This document shows, in pieces, positions 51,958-61,018 of a DNA stretch of 64,000 bases (its first letter is position 1; each line of letters opens with the position of its first letter). The translations under genes were made by a program, and so were the position numbers. The notes under the pieces are model-generated. The model saw nothing but the letters and a program-made list of their open reading frames with translations. It was not told the DNA's origin and did not search any database. Origin of the DNA: Bradyrhizobium nivariense (GTDB lineage: Bacteria > Pseudomonadota > Alphaproteobacteria > Rhizobiales > Xanthobacteraceae); NCBI RefSeq assembly GCF_029846715.1, contig NZ_JARVWW010000035.1, forward strand, positions 1 through 64,000, read 5' to 3'.

Positions 51958-52086
51958 TCAGCGGAAGTTGACGGCGCCTGGGCGGATAAAATCGAGCTTG
52001 CTGGCCGCGAACATCGCGAACAGCAGCAGGTAGATCAGCGTCAGCCGGAATGCCGTGGTGCGGACGAGTTTACCGAATCCCGTCAC
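51958..52086 (-). pseudogene. 5' fragment of a sensor histidine kinase gene
   Basis: A frame of 42 residues opens with a GTG that overlaps the response-regulator stop by 17 bases, as kinase genes commonly do. The peptide (MTGFGKLVRTTAFRLTLIYL, then LLFAMFAAS) is the N-terminal membrane segment of a periplasm-sensing kinase; after residue 29 it changes to unrelated sequence and stops. The sensor domain, HAMP, HisKA and ATPase domains are absent. The break near 51995 marks a deletion or insertion junction between conserved chromosome to the right and small accessory genes to the left. Confidence 0.65.
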
Positions 52087-52750
52087 GGATCATGTACCCG
52101 GCGCCGCGGATCGTATGCAGCAGCGGCCGCTCAAAACCTTTGTCAATCTTGGAGCGCAGCCGCGAAATGTGCACGTCGATCACGTTGGTCTGCGGATCGA
52201 AATGATAGTCCCAGACGTTCTCCAGCAGCATGGTGCGGGTCACCACCTGACCGGCATGCTTCATGAGGTATTCGAGCAGGCGGAATTCGCGCGGTTGGAG
52301 CGTCAGCTCGTCCTTGCCGCGAGCCACGCGATGGGAGAGCCGGTCGAGTTCGAGATCGCCGACCCGGTACAGCGTGTCCTCGGCCGGACCGCCGCGGCGG
52401 CGTGACAGCACCTCGACCCGGGCCAACAACTCGGCGAAGGAATAGGGTTTTGGCAGATAGTCATCGCCGCCGGCGCGCAAACCCTTGATGCGGTCGTCGA
52501 CCTGGCCGAGCGCGGAGAGAATCAGCACCGGGGTCGAGTCGTCCTTGTCGCGGAGCGCGCCGATCAGCGACAGGCCGTCGCGCTTGGGCAACATGCGGTC
52601 GACCACCAGCACGTCGTAATCGCCGTTCTCGGCCATGGCGAGGCCTTCCTCGCCGTCGGAGGCGTGGTCGGCAATGTGCCCGACCTCGCGAAACGCCTTC
52701 ACGAGGTAGTCGGCGGATTCGCGGTCGTCTTCAATGATGAGGAGGCGCAT
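52070..52750 (-). CDS. OmpR-family response regulator, kinase partner lost
   Basis: Protein of 226 residues. The receiver has D8/D9 (IIEDDRE), phosphoacceptor D51 (VVDRMLPKRDG) and the conserved lysine in GGDDYLPKPYSF. The winged-helix output domain ends with NVIDVHISRLRSKID and LHTIRGAGYMI. ATG 52750 is the family start; a TTG 21 bases upstream is in frame. In relatives the gene downstream is the cognate kinase; here only its first codons remain, so phosphorylation must come from another kinase or from small phosphodonors. Upstream lies the DegP gene, suggesting an original envelope-stress module. Confidence 0.9.
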   Translation of the reverse strand: MRLLIIEDDRESADYLVKAFREVGHIADHASDGEEGLAMAENGDYDVLVVDRMLPKRDGLSLIGALRDKDDSTPVLILSALGQVDDRIKGLRAGGDDYLPKPYSFAELLARVEVLSRRRGGPAEDTLYRVGDLELDRLSHRVARGKDELTLQPREFRLLEYLMKHAGQVVTRTMLLENVWDYHFDPQTNVIDVHISRLRSKIDKGFERPLLHTIRGAGYMIRDGIR

Positions 52751-53023
52751 CGTGCGTTCGGCGACGGTCAAGGGAGTGAACCTTCTCTAAACATGGCGCG
52801 AGCGGCAATCGCATGCAAGCCGAGTGAGAGACTCTGGCATCGAGAAAAAGGCGGGCGGCGAAGCTGGGGGGACTTCACCGCCCTAGGCCTTCCGACGGAG
52901 GGGGGCGTAATTCCACCGGAAGGTAGACAGGGGAAGCAAACGTTGCGCTGCTTCCCCGAAGGGGGCCGTCGGCGGGGGCGACTGATGCCGGCGACACCCT
53001 TCATCTCGTAGGCGTCCTGAGGC

Positions 53024-54607
53024 CTAGCCCTTGGCAAGGGGTACGGCGACGAAGCGCGACTGGCCGCCGCTCTTCACGCGCATCAAGACGCTGTTCTTGC
53101 TGTCGGTCCGCGCCGTGTTGATGGCGTCGCGGACGTCGCCGGCGGTGCTCACGCTCTTGCCGCCGACTTCGAGAATCACGTCGCCCTCCTTGAAGCCGCG
53201 TTCGGCCGCGGCGCTCTTCGGATCGACTTCGGTAACCACGACACCATCCTTGCCGGCGCCGGCGACGGAATTCGCGGGCGCTACCGTCATGCCGAGCTTC
53301 GGCACGTCGGTACCCTTGCTCGCACCCTTGCCGCTGTCAGTGTCGGTGTCAGCCTTGGCCTCGACCGTGTTCGGCAGCTGCCCGAGGGTCAGGTTCACGA
53401 CCTTGTCCACGCCCTTGTGCAACACGTTGAGCTTCACGGTCGCGCCGGGCGCCAGGCCGCCAATGGTACGGGCGAGCTCGCGGGCGTCCTTGACCGATTC
53501 GCCATTGACCGACGTGATCACGTCACCGGACTCGATGCCGGCCTTTGCCGCCGGACCGTTCGCCTGCGGCTCCGCAACCAGCGCACCTTCGGCCTTCTTC
53601 ATGCCGAGGCTATCAGCGATGTCGGATGTCACCGGCTGAATCTGCACGCCAATCCAGCCCCGGCTGACCGAGCCCTTGTCCTTGAGCTGCGCCACCACGC
53701 TCTTCACGGTGCTCGCGGGAATCGAGAACGCGATGCCGACGCTGCCGCCGGAAGGCGAGTAGATCGCGGTGTTGACGCCCATCACCTCACCGTTGGTGTC
53801 GAAAGCCGGACCGCCGGAATTGCCCTTGTTCACGGGCGCGTCGATCTGGATGAAATCGTCATAGGGGCCGTTGCCGATGTCGCGGCCGCTGGCCGAGACG
53901 ATGCCCGCGGTCACGGTGCCGCCGAGGCCGAAGGGGTTGCCGACCGCCAGCACCCAATCGCCGATCCGCGGCTTGCCGTCGGCAAGCTTGGCGAACGGGA
54001 AGTTCGTGCTGCCCTCGACCTTGATCAGGGCGAGGTCGGTGCGCTGGTCGGTACCGATCACCTTGGCGGTGTAGGTCTTGCCGTCATCGGTGGTGACCTC
54101 GACCTTGTCGGCGCCATCGACCACGTGGTTGTTGGTCACGGCGAAGCCGTCAGCCGAGATGAAAAAGCCGGAGCCTTGGCCCTGCACAACGCGGCCACGA
54201 CCACCTCCACCCTTCTGGCCGGGAAAACCATCCGGACCGCCGAAGCGGCGGAAGAAGCGCTCCATCGGCGAGCCCGGCTGGAAGGGCGAGGAGGAATCAT
54301 CGCCATCATCGTTGCTCGCGGTCTTTTCCTTCATGTTGACCTTCACCGAGATCACCGACGGTTTCACGCGCTCGACAATGTCGGCGAAACCGATCGGGCG
54401 TTCGACCTTGCGGACCTCGTTATTGACCTGCGCATGCGCCGGGCTCGAGAACAGGTCGGCCGGCGAGGTCGACGTGCCGAAGCCGTAGACGGCGGCACCG
54501 AGACCGGCGACGACCGAGGCCATCAGCGCGATCTTGCGGGCCGAGAAAACCGACCGGCGGGGCTGCCGGTAGGACGGAAGGTTCGAGAGGTCGGAACGGT
54601 CGGTCAT
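53024..54607 (-). CDS. degP: DegP/HtrA-family periplasmic serine protease
   Basis: Do-like protease of 527 residues. A signal/anchor (ARKIALMASVVAGLGAAVYGF) leads to the trypsin-like domain with triad H161 (TNNHVV), D191 (RTDLALI) and S264 (KGNSGGP), then two PDZ domains (about 330-420 and 440-527). HtrA proteases degrade or refold damaged envelope proteins. The gene lies between the ccm operon (222 bp upstream) and the OmpR-type regulator downstream, all leftward. The Gly-rich loop GQKGGGGRGRV precedes the protease core, as in other alphaproteobacterial Do proteases. Confidence 0.93.
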   Translation of the reverse strand: MTDRSDLSNLPSYRQPRRSVFSARKIALMASVVAGLGAAVYGFGTSTSPADLFSSPAHAQVNNEVRKVERPIGFADIVERVKPSVISVKVNMKEKTASNDDGDDSSSPFQPGSPMERFFRRFGGPDGFPGQKGGGGRGRVVQGQGSGFFISADGFAVTNNHVVDGADKVEVTTDDGKTYTAKVIGTDQRTDLALIKVEGSTNFPFAKLADGKPRIGDWVLAVGNPFGLGGTVTAGIVSASGRDIGNGPYDDFIQIDAPVNKGNSGGPAFDTNGEVMGVNTAIYSPSGGSVGIAFSIPASTVKSVVAQLKDKGSVSRGWIGVQIQPVTSDIADSLGMKKAEGALVAEPQANGPAAKAGIESGDVITSVNGESVKDARELARTIGGLAPGATVKLNVLHKGVDKVVNLTLGQLPNTVEAKADTDTDSGKGASKGTDVPKLGMTVAPANSVAGAGKDGVVVTEVDPKSAAAERGFKEGDVILEVGGKSVSTAGDVRDAINTARTDSKNSVLMRVKSGGQSRFVAVPLAKG

Positions 54608-54828
54608 GCAGAGATCTCCAGGGCCTTGAAATCCATTTGGTACCTGACGACGGCACCTTACGGACCTGAAGATGGGGGCTGCCGCCTTACCGTGCGCTGG
54701 CGGCGGGGTTAAACTTTCGTAATGAACGAGGAATGCCGATGCGGCAGTTTATCGCAGGCCGAAAGTCGTGAACCCGCAGGAACTTAACAGGGTTCCAGGA
54801 ACACGCACCGAGCGCGCTTTGCGCCTCT

Positions 54829-55311
54829 TCAGCGCGATGCGGCCTCGTCAGACATCAATGCGGCGAGCCGCGCTTCTTCGTCGGGCGTAAGCGGGGGAGC
54901 TGGTACGTCTGCACCGCTTCGCGAGCGCCGGCGGATTTGCAGCCACAGCGCCAGGCCGCCGCCACTCAGCAGCAGCGGCGCGAGCAGCCACAACAGCATG
55001 GTCTGGCGCTCGAAGCGCGGCTTGAGCAGCACGAACTCGCCGTAGCGCGCGACCAGGAAATCGAGCACTTGCGAATTGCTGTCGCCGGCCGCGATGCGCT
55101 CGCGCACCAGGAGCCGCAAATCGCGCGCCAGCGGCGCATCGGAATCGTCGATCGACTGGTTCTGACAAACCATGCAGCGCAGCTCGCGCGACAAGTCGCG
55201 TGCGCGCGACTCCTTCGCAGAGTCCGACATGATCTCGTCGGGCTGCACGGCATGCGCCGCGGGCAAGCCCAGCAGCATAAGCGCGACGAACGCGGCCATC
55301 ATCCGGCGCAT
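54829..55311 (-). CDS. ccmH: Cytochrome c maturation protein CcmH (CycL)
   Basis: Protein of 160 residues with a signal peptide (FVALMLLGLPAAHA), the redox motif LRCMVCQNQS (C46, C49) and a C-terminal membrane helix (LLWLLAPLLLSGGGLALWL). CcmH helps reduce apocytochrome c thiols and works with CcmF in haem ligation at the periplasmic face. It is the last gene of the leftward ccmI-ccmE-ccmF-ccmH operon, 4 bp after ccmF. Confidence 0.95.
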   Translation of the reverse strand: MRRMMAAFVALMLLGLPAAHAVQPDEIMSDSAKESRARDLSRELRCMVCQNQSIDDSDAPLARDLRLLVRERIAAGDSNSQVLDFLVARYGEFVLLKPRFERQTMLLWLLAPLLLSGGGLALWLQIRRRSRSGADVPAPPLTPDEEARLAALMSDEAASR

Positions 55312-55315
55312 CGGA

Positions 55316-57298
55316 TCACTCCGCCGGCTGCAGGCGCTGCTTGGCCCGCGCCGGTTTTGGCGCGCCGACCCGCAGGCGTCGGTCGGACAGCGACAGCACG
55401 CCGCCGAACGCCATCAGCACCGGTCCCCACCAGATCAGCAGCACCAGCGGCTTGTGATAGATGCGTACGGCAATGGCGCCCTCGGCAGTGGTGTCCCCGA
55501 GAGAGACGTAGAGCTGGCTTGCGCCGCGCGTCAGCAGCGCGGCCTCGGTGGTCGACGAGCCGCGGGTGGTGAAGCTGCGCTTGGACGGCGTCATCACGCT
55601 GAGCGCCTCGCCGTCACGGCTGACGTTGAATTCGGCGATCATCTCGCGGAAGTTTGGCCCCTGACGCTGAAACAAACCGTCGAGCTTCACGTCGTAACCG
55701 GCGACACGGGCGACGTCGTTCTGTTTCATCGTCGCGATATATTCGCTGTTCCAGGTGGTCTCGCAGACGATCCCAATCAGCGCGATGCCGAGGCCGGCAT
55801 GCGCAAAAGCGGAGCCCCAGGCCGAGCGCGGCAGGCCGCGGGCCCGGTGCAGCGCCGTTGCGAACGGTAGCCGCACGAGGCCGGTCCGCTCGACGATATC
55901 AGTGACGGCACCGGCGATGACGAAGATGCCAAGCCCGATCGCGAGCGGTGCCAGCGCGCTGCCGCCGCGCGCCCAGCCCCAGACCATGGCGACGGCGACA
56001 AGCCCGGCAACGCCTGCCGCGAGCAGCCGCTGGGTGACGCCGAGCAGATCGCCGCGCTTCCATGCCAGCAACGGCCCGAACGGCACGGCGAGCAGCAGCA
56101 ACGTGAACAGCGGAGCGAAGGTGAGGTTGTAGAACGGCGCGCCGACCGACATCTTGAAGTCGGCGAGCATCTCCATCGCCAGCGGATAGAGCGTGCCGAA
56201 CAGCACCACCGCGCAGGCGACCGTGAGCAGCAGATTGTTCAGCACCAGCGCGCCCTCGCGCGAGATCGGCGCAAACAGGCCACCCTGCTTCAACGAGGTC
56301 GCGCGCCCCGCGAACAGCGACAGGCTGCCGCCGATGAACAGGCAGAGGATCAGCAGAATGAACACGCCGCGGGTAGGATCGGTCGCGAAGGCATGCACCG
56401 AGGTGATGACGCCCGAGCGCACCAGGAAGGTGCCGAGCAGCGACAGCGAGAAGGTCAGGATCGACAAGAGGATGGTCCAGACCTTGAGCGCGTTGCGCTT
56501 CTCCATCACCAGAGCCGAATGCAGCAGCGCGGTGCCGGCAAGCCACGGCATCAGCGAGGCGTTCTCGACCGGGTCCCAAAACCACCAGCCGCCCCAGCCC
56601 AGCTCGTAATAGGCCCAGTACGAGCCCATGGCGATGCCGAGCGTCAGGAAGATCCAGGCGACCAGCGTCCACGGCCGCACCCAGCGCGCCCAGGCCGCGT
56701 CGATCCGCCCCTCCAGCAGCGCCGCGATCGCGAAGGAGAACGAGATCGAGAAGCCGACATAGCCGAGATAGAGCATCGGCGGATGCACGGCGAGACCGAT
56801 GTCCTGAAGCACCGGATTGAGATCGCGTCCCTCGATCGGCGGGTTGGCGATGCGCAGGAACGGGTTCGAGGTCACCAGGATGAAGAGATAGAAGGCGCTG
56901 GCGATCCACGCCTGCACGGCCAGCACACGCGCGCGCAGCGACAGCGGCAGATTGTTGCCGAAGGCCGCGACCAATCCGCCGAACAGCGCGAGGATCGACA
57001 CCCACAAGAGCATCGAGCCTTCATGGTTTCCCCACACGCCGGTGATCTTGTAGAGCAGCGGCTTCATGGAGTGGGAATTCTCGTAGACGTTGGCGACCGA
57101 GAAATCCGAAGCTACGTGCAGCATCACAAGCGCGATGAACGACGCACCGACGAACAGCAGCTGCGCCAGCGCAGTGGAGCGCGCCACATTCATCAGCGCG
57201 TCATCGCGCAGGCGCGCGCCGATCAGGGGCACGATGGACTGGATCAGTGCCAGTCCGAGCGCCAGCACCAGCGCGTAATGTCCTGACTCCGCGATCAC
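55316..57298 (-). CDS. ccmF: Cytochrome c haem lyase CcmF (CycK)
   Basis: Polytopic membrane protein of 660 residues with about fifteen helices. The tryptophan-rich haem-handling motif WGGWWFWDPVENASLMPW lies near residues 235-252, and conserved histidine-bearing loops flank it. CcmF takes haem from CcmE and attaches it to apocytochrome c together with CcmH. Start overlaps the ccmE stop by 4 bases (57295-57298), consistent with coupling. Typical length and no defects. Confidence 0.95.
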   Translation of the reverse strand: MIAESGHYALVLALGLALIQSIVPLIGARLRDDALMNVARSTALAQLLFVGASFIALVMLHVASDFSVANVYENSHSMKPLLYKITGVWGNHEGSMLLWVSILALFGGLVAAFGNNLPLSLRARVLAVQAWIASAFYLFILVTSNPFLRIANPPIEGRDLNPVLQDIGLAVHPPMLYLGYVGFSISFSFAIAALLEGRIDAAWARWVRPWTLVAWIFLTLGIAMGSYWAYYELGWGGWWFWDPVENASLMPWLAGTALLHSALVMEKRNALKVWTILLSILTFSLSLLGTFLVRSGVITSVHAFATDPTRGVFILLILCLFIGGSLSLFAGRATSLKQGGLFAPISREGALVLNNLLLTVACAVVLFGTLYPLAMEMLADFKMSVGAPFYNLTFAPLFTLLLLAVPFGPLLAWKRGDLLGVTQRLLAAGVAGLVAVAMVWGWARGGSALAPLAIGLGIFVIAGAVTDIVERTGLVRLPFATALHRARGLPRSAWGSAFAHAGLGIALIGIVCETTWNSEYIATMKQNDVARVAGYDVKLDGLFQRQGPNFREMIAEFNVSRDGEALSVMTPSKRSFTTRGSSTTEAALLTRGASQLYVSLGDTTAEGAIAVRIYHKPLVLLIWWGPVLMAFGGVLSLSDRRLRVGAPKPARAKQRLQPAE

Positions 57299-57804
57299 CG
57301 CACTGCTCCCTGCGGATTGCCCTGCGCAGTTGTGGCCGCAGGCTTGACGCTATCGGAAGCTTTGGCACCGTAATCGTCCTTCCAGTGCCCCTGCTTCTTC
57401 AGGGCATCGGCGACGTCCTTGGGCATGTAGGTCTCGTCGTGCTTGGCGAGCACGGTGTCGGCCTTGAACACGCCGTCGGCATCGAGCGCGCCTTCGGCGA
57501 CGACGCCCTGCCCTTCGCGGAACAGATCAGGCAAAATGCCCTTGAAGGCGACCGGAAGCTTTGCGCCGCCGTCGGCGACCTCGAAGGTCACTGCGAGATT
57601 GTCGCCGCGCTGGAGCGAGCCGGGCTGCACCAGGCCGCCGAGACGAAACCGCTTGCCGGGCGCGACGTGCTTCTCGGCGACCATGGTCGGCGTCGAGAAG
57701 AACACGATGGAGTCGCGCAATGCGTTGAGCACCAGCGCGGCCGCGAGCGCGAGCACGGCGAGCGAGCCGCCGATGATGGTCATACGTCGCTGCTTGCGCG
57801 TCAT
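57295..57804 (-). CDS. ccmE: Haem chaperone CcmE (CycJ)
   Basis: Protein of 169 residues anchored by one N-terminal helix (IIGGSLAVLALAAALVLNAL). The OB-fold carries the covalent haem-binding histidine H122 and Y126 in LAKHDETYMP. The C-terminus is an unstructured tail. CcmE carries haem from CcmC to CcmF. ATG 57804 is chosen for its match to the family N-terminus (MTRKQRRM) and a purine-rich site; the frame is open upstream inside ccmI. It lies 37 bp after ccmI. Confidence 0.95.
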   Translation of the reverse strand: MTRKQRRMTIIGGSLAVLALAAALVLNALRDSIVFFSTPTMVAEKHVAPGKRFRLGGLVQPGSLQRGDNLAVTFEVADGGAKLPVAFKGILPDLFREGQGVVAEGALDADGVFKADTVLAKHDETYMPKDVADALKKQGHWKDDYGAKASDSVKPAATTAQGNPQGAVR

Positions 57805-57841
57805 GGCGTATCCGTTCCCTGCTCGTCTCGCCCTGACGTCG

Positions 57842-58957
57842 TCATCCGTCGAGCCCGAGTGTCTTGAGGCCTTCATTGAGCTGGCGCAGCCGCGCTGTAT
57901 CGTTGGCAACCGCCTGGCGGGCATCGGTTGATGCGCCCACCGCCTTGTCGCGGTCGCCCATCACGAGATAGGCGCGCACCAGGCGCAGCCAACCCTCGAC
58001 GTCGTCGCCGTTCTGCCTGAGGCGCGTGGCGAGCCGTTCGACCATGCCGCGAACCATGGCACTGCGATCGCCCTCCTTCATGTCCTTGGAGGCTGCAAGT
58101 GTCTCATCCGACAGCGCCGGCATCGTAGCGCCACCGCCGCCGACCCGCGCGAGCGAGGTCTGCACGAGAGGGCGCCACGGCGCATCCGCCGGCGCTTTCG
58201 CCAGCAGCGCGCGCCAGATATTGGCGGCATCGTCCTTGCGGCCGTCCTGCTCGGCGGCGAGACCGAGAAAATAGTTTGCCTTGGGGTCGTCGGTGCTGAG
58301 CGCGTGCGCGCGCTCGAACTCGGTTTTGGCTTCGGCGGTCACGACGCCGCCGGCGGCGGCCGAGATCGCTTCGCCGAGATCGGACCGGCGCTCCGCGCTC
58401 TCGCCATTGTAGGTGAGCGAGTTGCGATAAGCGCGCACCGCGTCGTCGAAGCGACCAAGCCGCGCCAGCACGGGCGCAATCACGTTCCAGCCGCGCCCGT
58501 CGGTCGGATTCTTCTCCAGATGTTGCTCGACCTGCACGACCAGATTCTCGAGCGACTGCGCCATGCCGGACCCGGATCCGCGCTCCCGCTGCGCCAGCGG
58601 AAAGTCCTGAAGCCTGGGCGAGCCGAGCGGCACGTAGACGCCGATCGCAACCAGCGGCAGGCCGACGAGCGCCAGCACGGCCGCCGCGCGGCGCCATTTG
58701 AGGCTGGATTTCGGTGCCGTTGCGGGCTCGCTGCCGGCCGCGGCGAGCAGTCTGCGGCTGATCTCGACGCGCGCGGCCTCGGCTTCGGGCGCTGCGATCA
58801 GCCCTGCGGCAAGATCACGCTCGACCTCGGCGAGTTGGTCCTTGTAGACCGCAACCTCGCTGCCTTGATTTTGCACGCGTCCGCTACGGCCGAGCGGCAG
58901 AAGCACGGCGAAAATCGCCGCGACCGTCATCAGCGCGAACACGAACCATAGCGTCAT
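57842..58957 (-). CDS. ccmI: Cytochrome c maturation protein CcmI (CycH)
   Basis: Protein of 371 residues with two N-terminal membrane helices (LWFVFALMTVAAIFAVLLPL and AAAVLALVGLPLVAIGVYV) around a cytoplasmic loop, then a periplasmic TPR-rich domain (NPTDGRGWNVIAPVLARLGRF). CcmI chaperones apocytochrome c to the CcmF/H complex. ATG 58957 follows GGAAG and matches the family start; the upstream frame is not needed. It heads the ccmIEFH operon. Confidence 0.93.
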   Translation of the reverse strand: MTLWFVFALMTVAAIFAVLLPLGRSGRVQNQGSEVAVYKDQLAEVERDLAAGLIAAPEAEAARVEISRRLLAAAGSEPATAPKSSLKWRRAAAVLALVGLPLVAIGVYVPLGSPRLQDFPLAQRERGSGSGMAQSLENLVVQVEQHLEKNPTDGRGWNVIAPVLARLGRFDDAVRAYRNSLTYNGESAERRSDLGEAISAAAGGVVTAEAKTEFERAHALSTDDPKANYFLGLAAEQDGRKDDAANIWRALLAKAPADAPWRPLVQTSLARVGGGGATMPALSDETLAASKDMKEGDRSAMVRGMVERLATRLRQNGDDVEGWLRLVRAYLVMGDRDKAVGASTDARQAVANDTARLRQLNEGLKTLGLDG

Positions 58958-59088
58958 CTGGCAAGCTTCCGGCAGCGCGCGAGCCGCGCCCACAGGTGGC
59001 TTTACACCACGGCCGGACGATGCGGCAATTGACAATTGTCAATTCGGCGCGACCGCGCACAGTCCCGAAACGGTGAAAATCCAACGGC

Positions 59089-59358
59089 TTAGCCGATCTC
59101 GAAGTCCACGCTTTGAGCGGCGTCCTCGCCGTGCCCGTCGAAGGCCCTCAGGAAGTAAGTTCCCGGCTCGATGGCGTCGGGCAATCTGATGCGCAACGCC
59201 CCGACGGGAACGGGCGATGCAACCCTGGTGACGGTCTCAGGCAGCTGCCGGCCGCTTGCCTTCTCGACCAGCACCATCTTCGCGCCAACCATCAGCCTTT
59301 GATATTTGGCAACGACGACGCGATTCTCGATTTCGATGGAGCTGATAACGGGTTTCAT
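59089..59358 (-). CDS. Small conserved-type hypothetical protein
   Basis: Protein of 89 residues starting MKPVISSIEIENRVVVAKYQ, with beta-rich sequence such as VASPVPVGALRIRLPDAIEPG and GTYFLRAFDGHGEDAAQS. It reads as a single Ig-like beta sandwich. Start codons further upstream (59430, 59418) are in frame, so the N-terminus is uncertain. No function known to me. It lies upstream of the ccm operon in the same direction, separated by 131 bp. Confidence 0.6.
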   Translation of the reverse strand: MKPVISSIEIENRVVVAKYQRLMVGAKMVLVEKASGRQLPETVTRVASPVPVGALRIRLPDAIEPGTYFLRAFDGHGEDAAQSVDFEIG

Positions 59359-59458
59359 GCGCCCACAGATAGAAATTCCAAAAGCTTGCACGGCGACCGT
59401 AGGGCCCGTCACCGGCATCGTCAACCTCAAATTGTGATCAGTAAAATATGCGCCTGGA

Positions 59459-60859
59459 TCAGCTCGCGCGCGACGATTTGCGCTCGCCCGTGGCCGCGTT
59501 CTCCGCGGCGCGGCCCATCAGCGAGGCATAATCATCGCCGAACAGCACCTGACAGAAGCGGATAGCGGCCTGGACCTGCTGCTGCCGATAGGTGCGGACC
59601 TTGTGATCGGCGCCGCGCAGCGACTGGACCAGCTGCTCCGTCGAACGCTCGACATATTGCTGGAGATCGGAATAGGTGCGCAGTGTCACCTCGTTGATCG
59701 CAAGCTCGCTGGCATAATTGCGGCAGATCGCCACGAAATCGATCAGCGCCACGGTTTCCTCGACCTCGGTGCTGTCGATCCGCGCGCCCGGCGGAATGTC
59801 TTTCTCGGCGCGCTGGCGCAGGATGCGGCGGACGCGGCCGGGAACGCTGTCGATCTCGGATTGCAGCGCGTTGGAGATGTCGGCCCGGATCGACGTCAAC
59901 TGCTTGCCCCAGGCGGAATCGTTGCGCAGGTCGAGCTCGGTGCGCAGGCCGCGGACGCCGTCGTGCAGCGTCTTGAGATTGCCGGCGACGTTGTCGAAAT
60001 GGCCGCGCTTGATGTCCATGCGCAGGATCGCGGCCACGCAGGACAGATCATGCAGCGCGATCGTGACCGCGACGCCATAGGGCGTTGCCGCCACGCGGAT
60101 CTCGTCGTCGGACGCGGCAATCTTGATGGCGAGGCGGATGATCTGCCACGGCGCGGTCATCCGCTGCACGACGATCGACAGCGCGAAGGGCAGCATCTGC
60201 GGCGTCTGGAGGACGGGAATGTTGAGCGCCGATGTCACCGAGGCGATCTGGGCATCGCCGAAGGCGCGCAGGGAGCGCGGCAGCTTCTCGTTCAGGGTGG
60301 CGAGAGCCTCACGGACCGCGAGCACCGCCCCGGTCGAATAGAGATCCTCGATCACGTTGGGCGGGCCAACGCGGGCGAGCGCACGCGACTTGTCACCGCC
60401 GCCCGGCCCGGTCAGCTCGAAGATGGCATCCGCGGCGACCGCCTGGAGCTTCGAGGCCAGCGCTTCGACCTGCCCTGCACTGTCGGCCGGCATGCGCGCC
60501 AGCGCCGCCTCGAATTCGCTCAGCTTGTCCGGAGCACCGTCGCGGCCGAGCCATTGCCAGATCGGAGGCAGCGAGGAACGGCGGACCTGCCCGACCCGGA
60601 TCGGGGCGCCCGCTTCGACCAGGAACGGTTCCAGCACCTGGAACAGCAGCCGCGACAGATCGTCCGTGCGCGGCGGCGGAGCCTCGTCGGCTTCCGTGTT
60701 GCGGACGATCTTGCGCAGCTGTTCGAGCACGAGGATCGCCACAGCGGTGTCCTGGCCGCGCTCGAGCGCACGCTCGAACTCCCGCATCAGCAGCGCCTGC
60801 GCCTGCGGCGGGAGCTGCGCGAGATATTCCCTCAGCCGCTCGATCGATGTCTGGCTCAT
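59459..60859 (-). CDS. Conserved-type hypothetical protein, helical
   Basis: Protein of 466 residues starting MSQTSIERLREYLAQLPPQ, predominantly alpha-helical with many Arg/Glu/Ala and no signal peptide or membrane segment. Segments such as AVLAVREALATLNEKLPRSL and DIKRGHFDNVAGNLKTLHDGV suggest a multi-helical scaffold. The arrangement beside ccm and two-component genes is ordinary core chromosome for this group. I do not recognise a family with known function. A minus-strand start at 60859 is well positioned and the frame is intact. Confidence 0.75.
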   Translation of the reverse strand: MSQTSIERLREYLAQLPPQAQALLMREFERALERGQDTAVAILVLEQLRKIVRNTEADEAPPPRTDDLSRLLFQVLEPFLVEAGAPIRVGQVRRSSLPPIWQWLGRDGAPDKLSEFEAALARMPADSAGQVEALASKLQAVAADAIFELTGPGGGDKSRALARVGPPNVIEDLYSTGAVLAVREALATLNEKLPRSLRAFGDAQIASVTSALNIPVLQTPQMLPFALSIVVQRMTAPWQIIRLAIKIAASDDEIRVAATPYGVAVTIALHDLSCVAAILRMDIKRGHFDNVAGNLKTLHDGVRGLRTELDLRNDSAWGKQLTSIRADISNALQSEIDSVPGRVRRILRQRAEKDIPPGARIDSTEVEETVALIDFVAICRNYASELAINEVTLRTYSDLQQYVERSTEQLVQSLRGADHKVRTYRQQQVQAAIRFCQVLFGDDYASLMGRAAENAATGERKSSRAS

Positions 60860-61018
60860 GCGCCCGGGTAATGCACGGTAAAATGGCGGACGTGGGATGC
60901 GTCCTGCTCGATCATAGGAGGGCCCACTTAAGAAGCCGTTTAGGAAGTCGCTCCGAATACCCCTGGTTTCGTCCGGATCGATGTACCGCGGGCCAAATAG
61001 TCGCGTCGGAACAAGGGA

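Noticed and set aside
53417..54712. A 431-codon frame antisense to degP.
   Set aside because: The opposite strand has a complete DegP with triad and PDZ domains; the antisense frame is His/Arg/Asp-rich, as expected for a shadow of a GC-rich gene.
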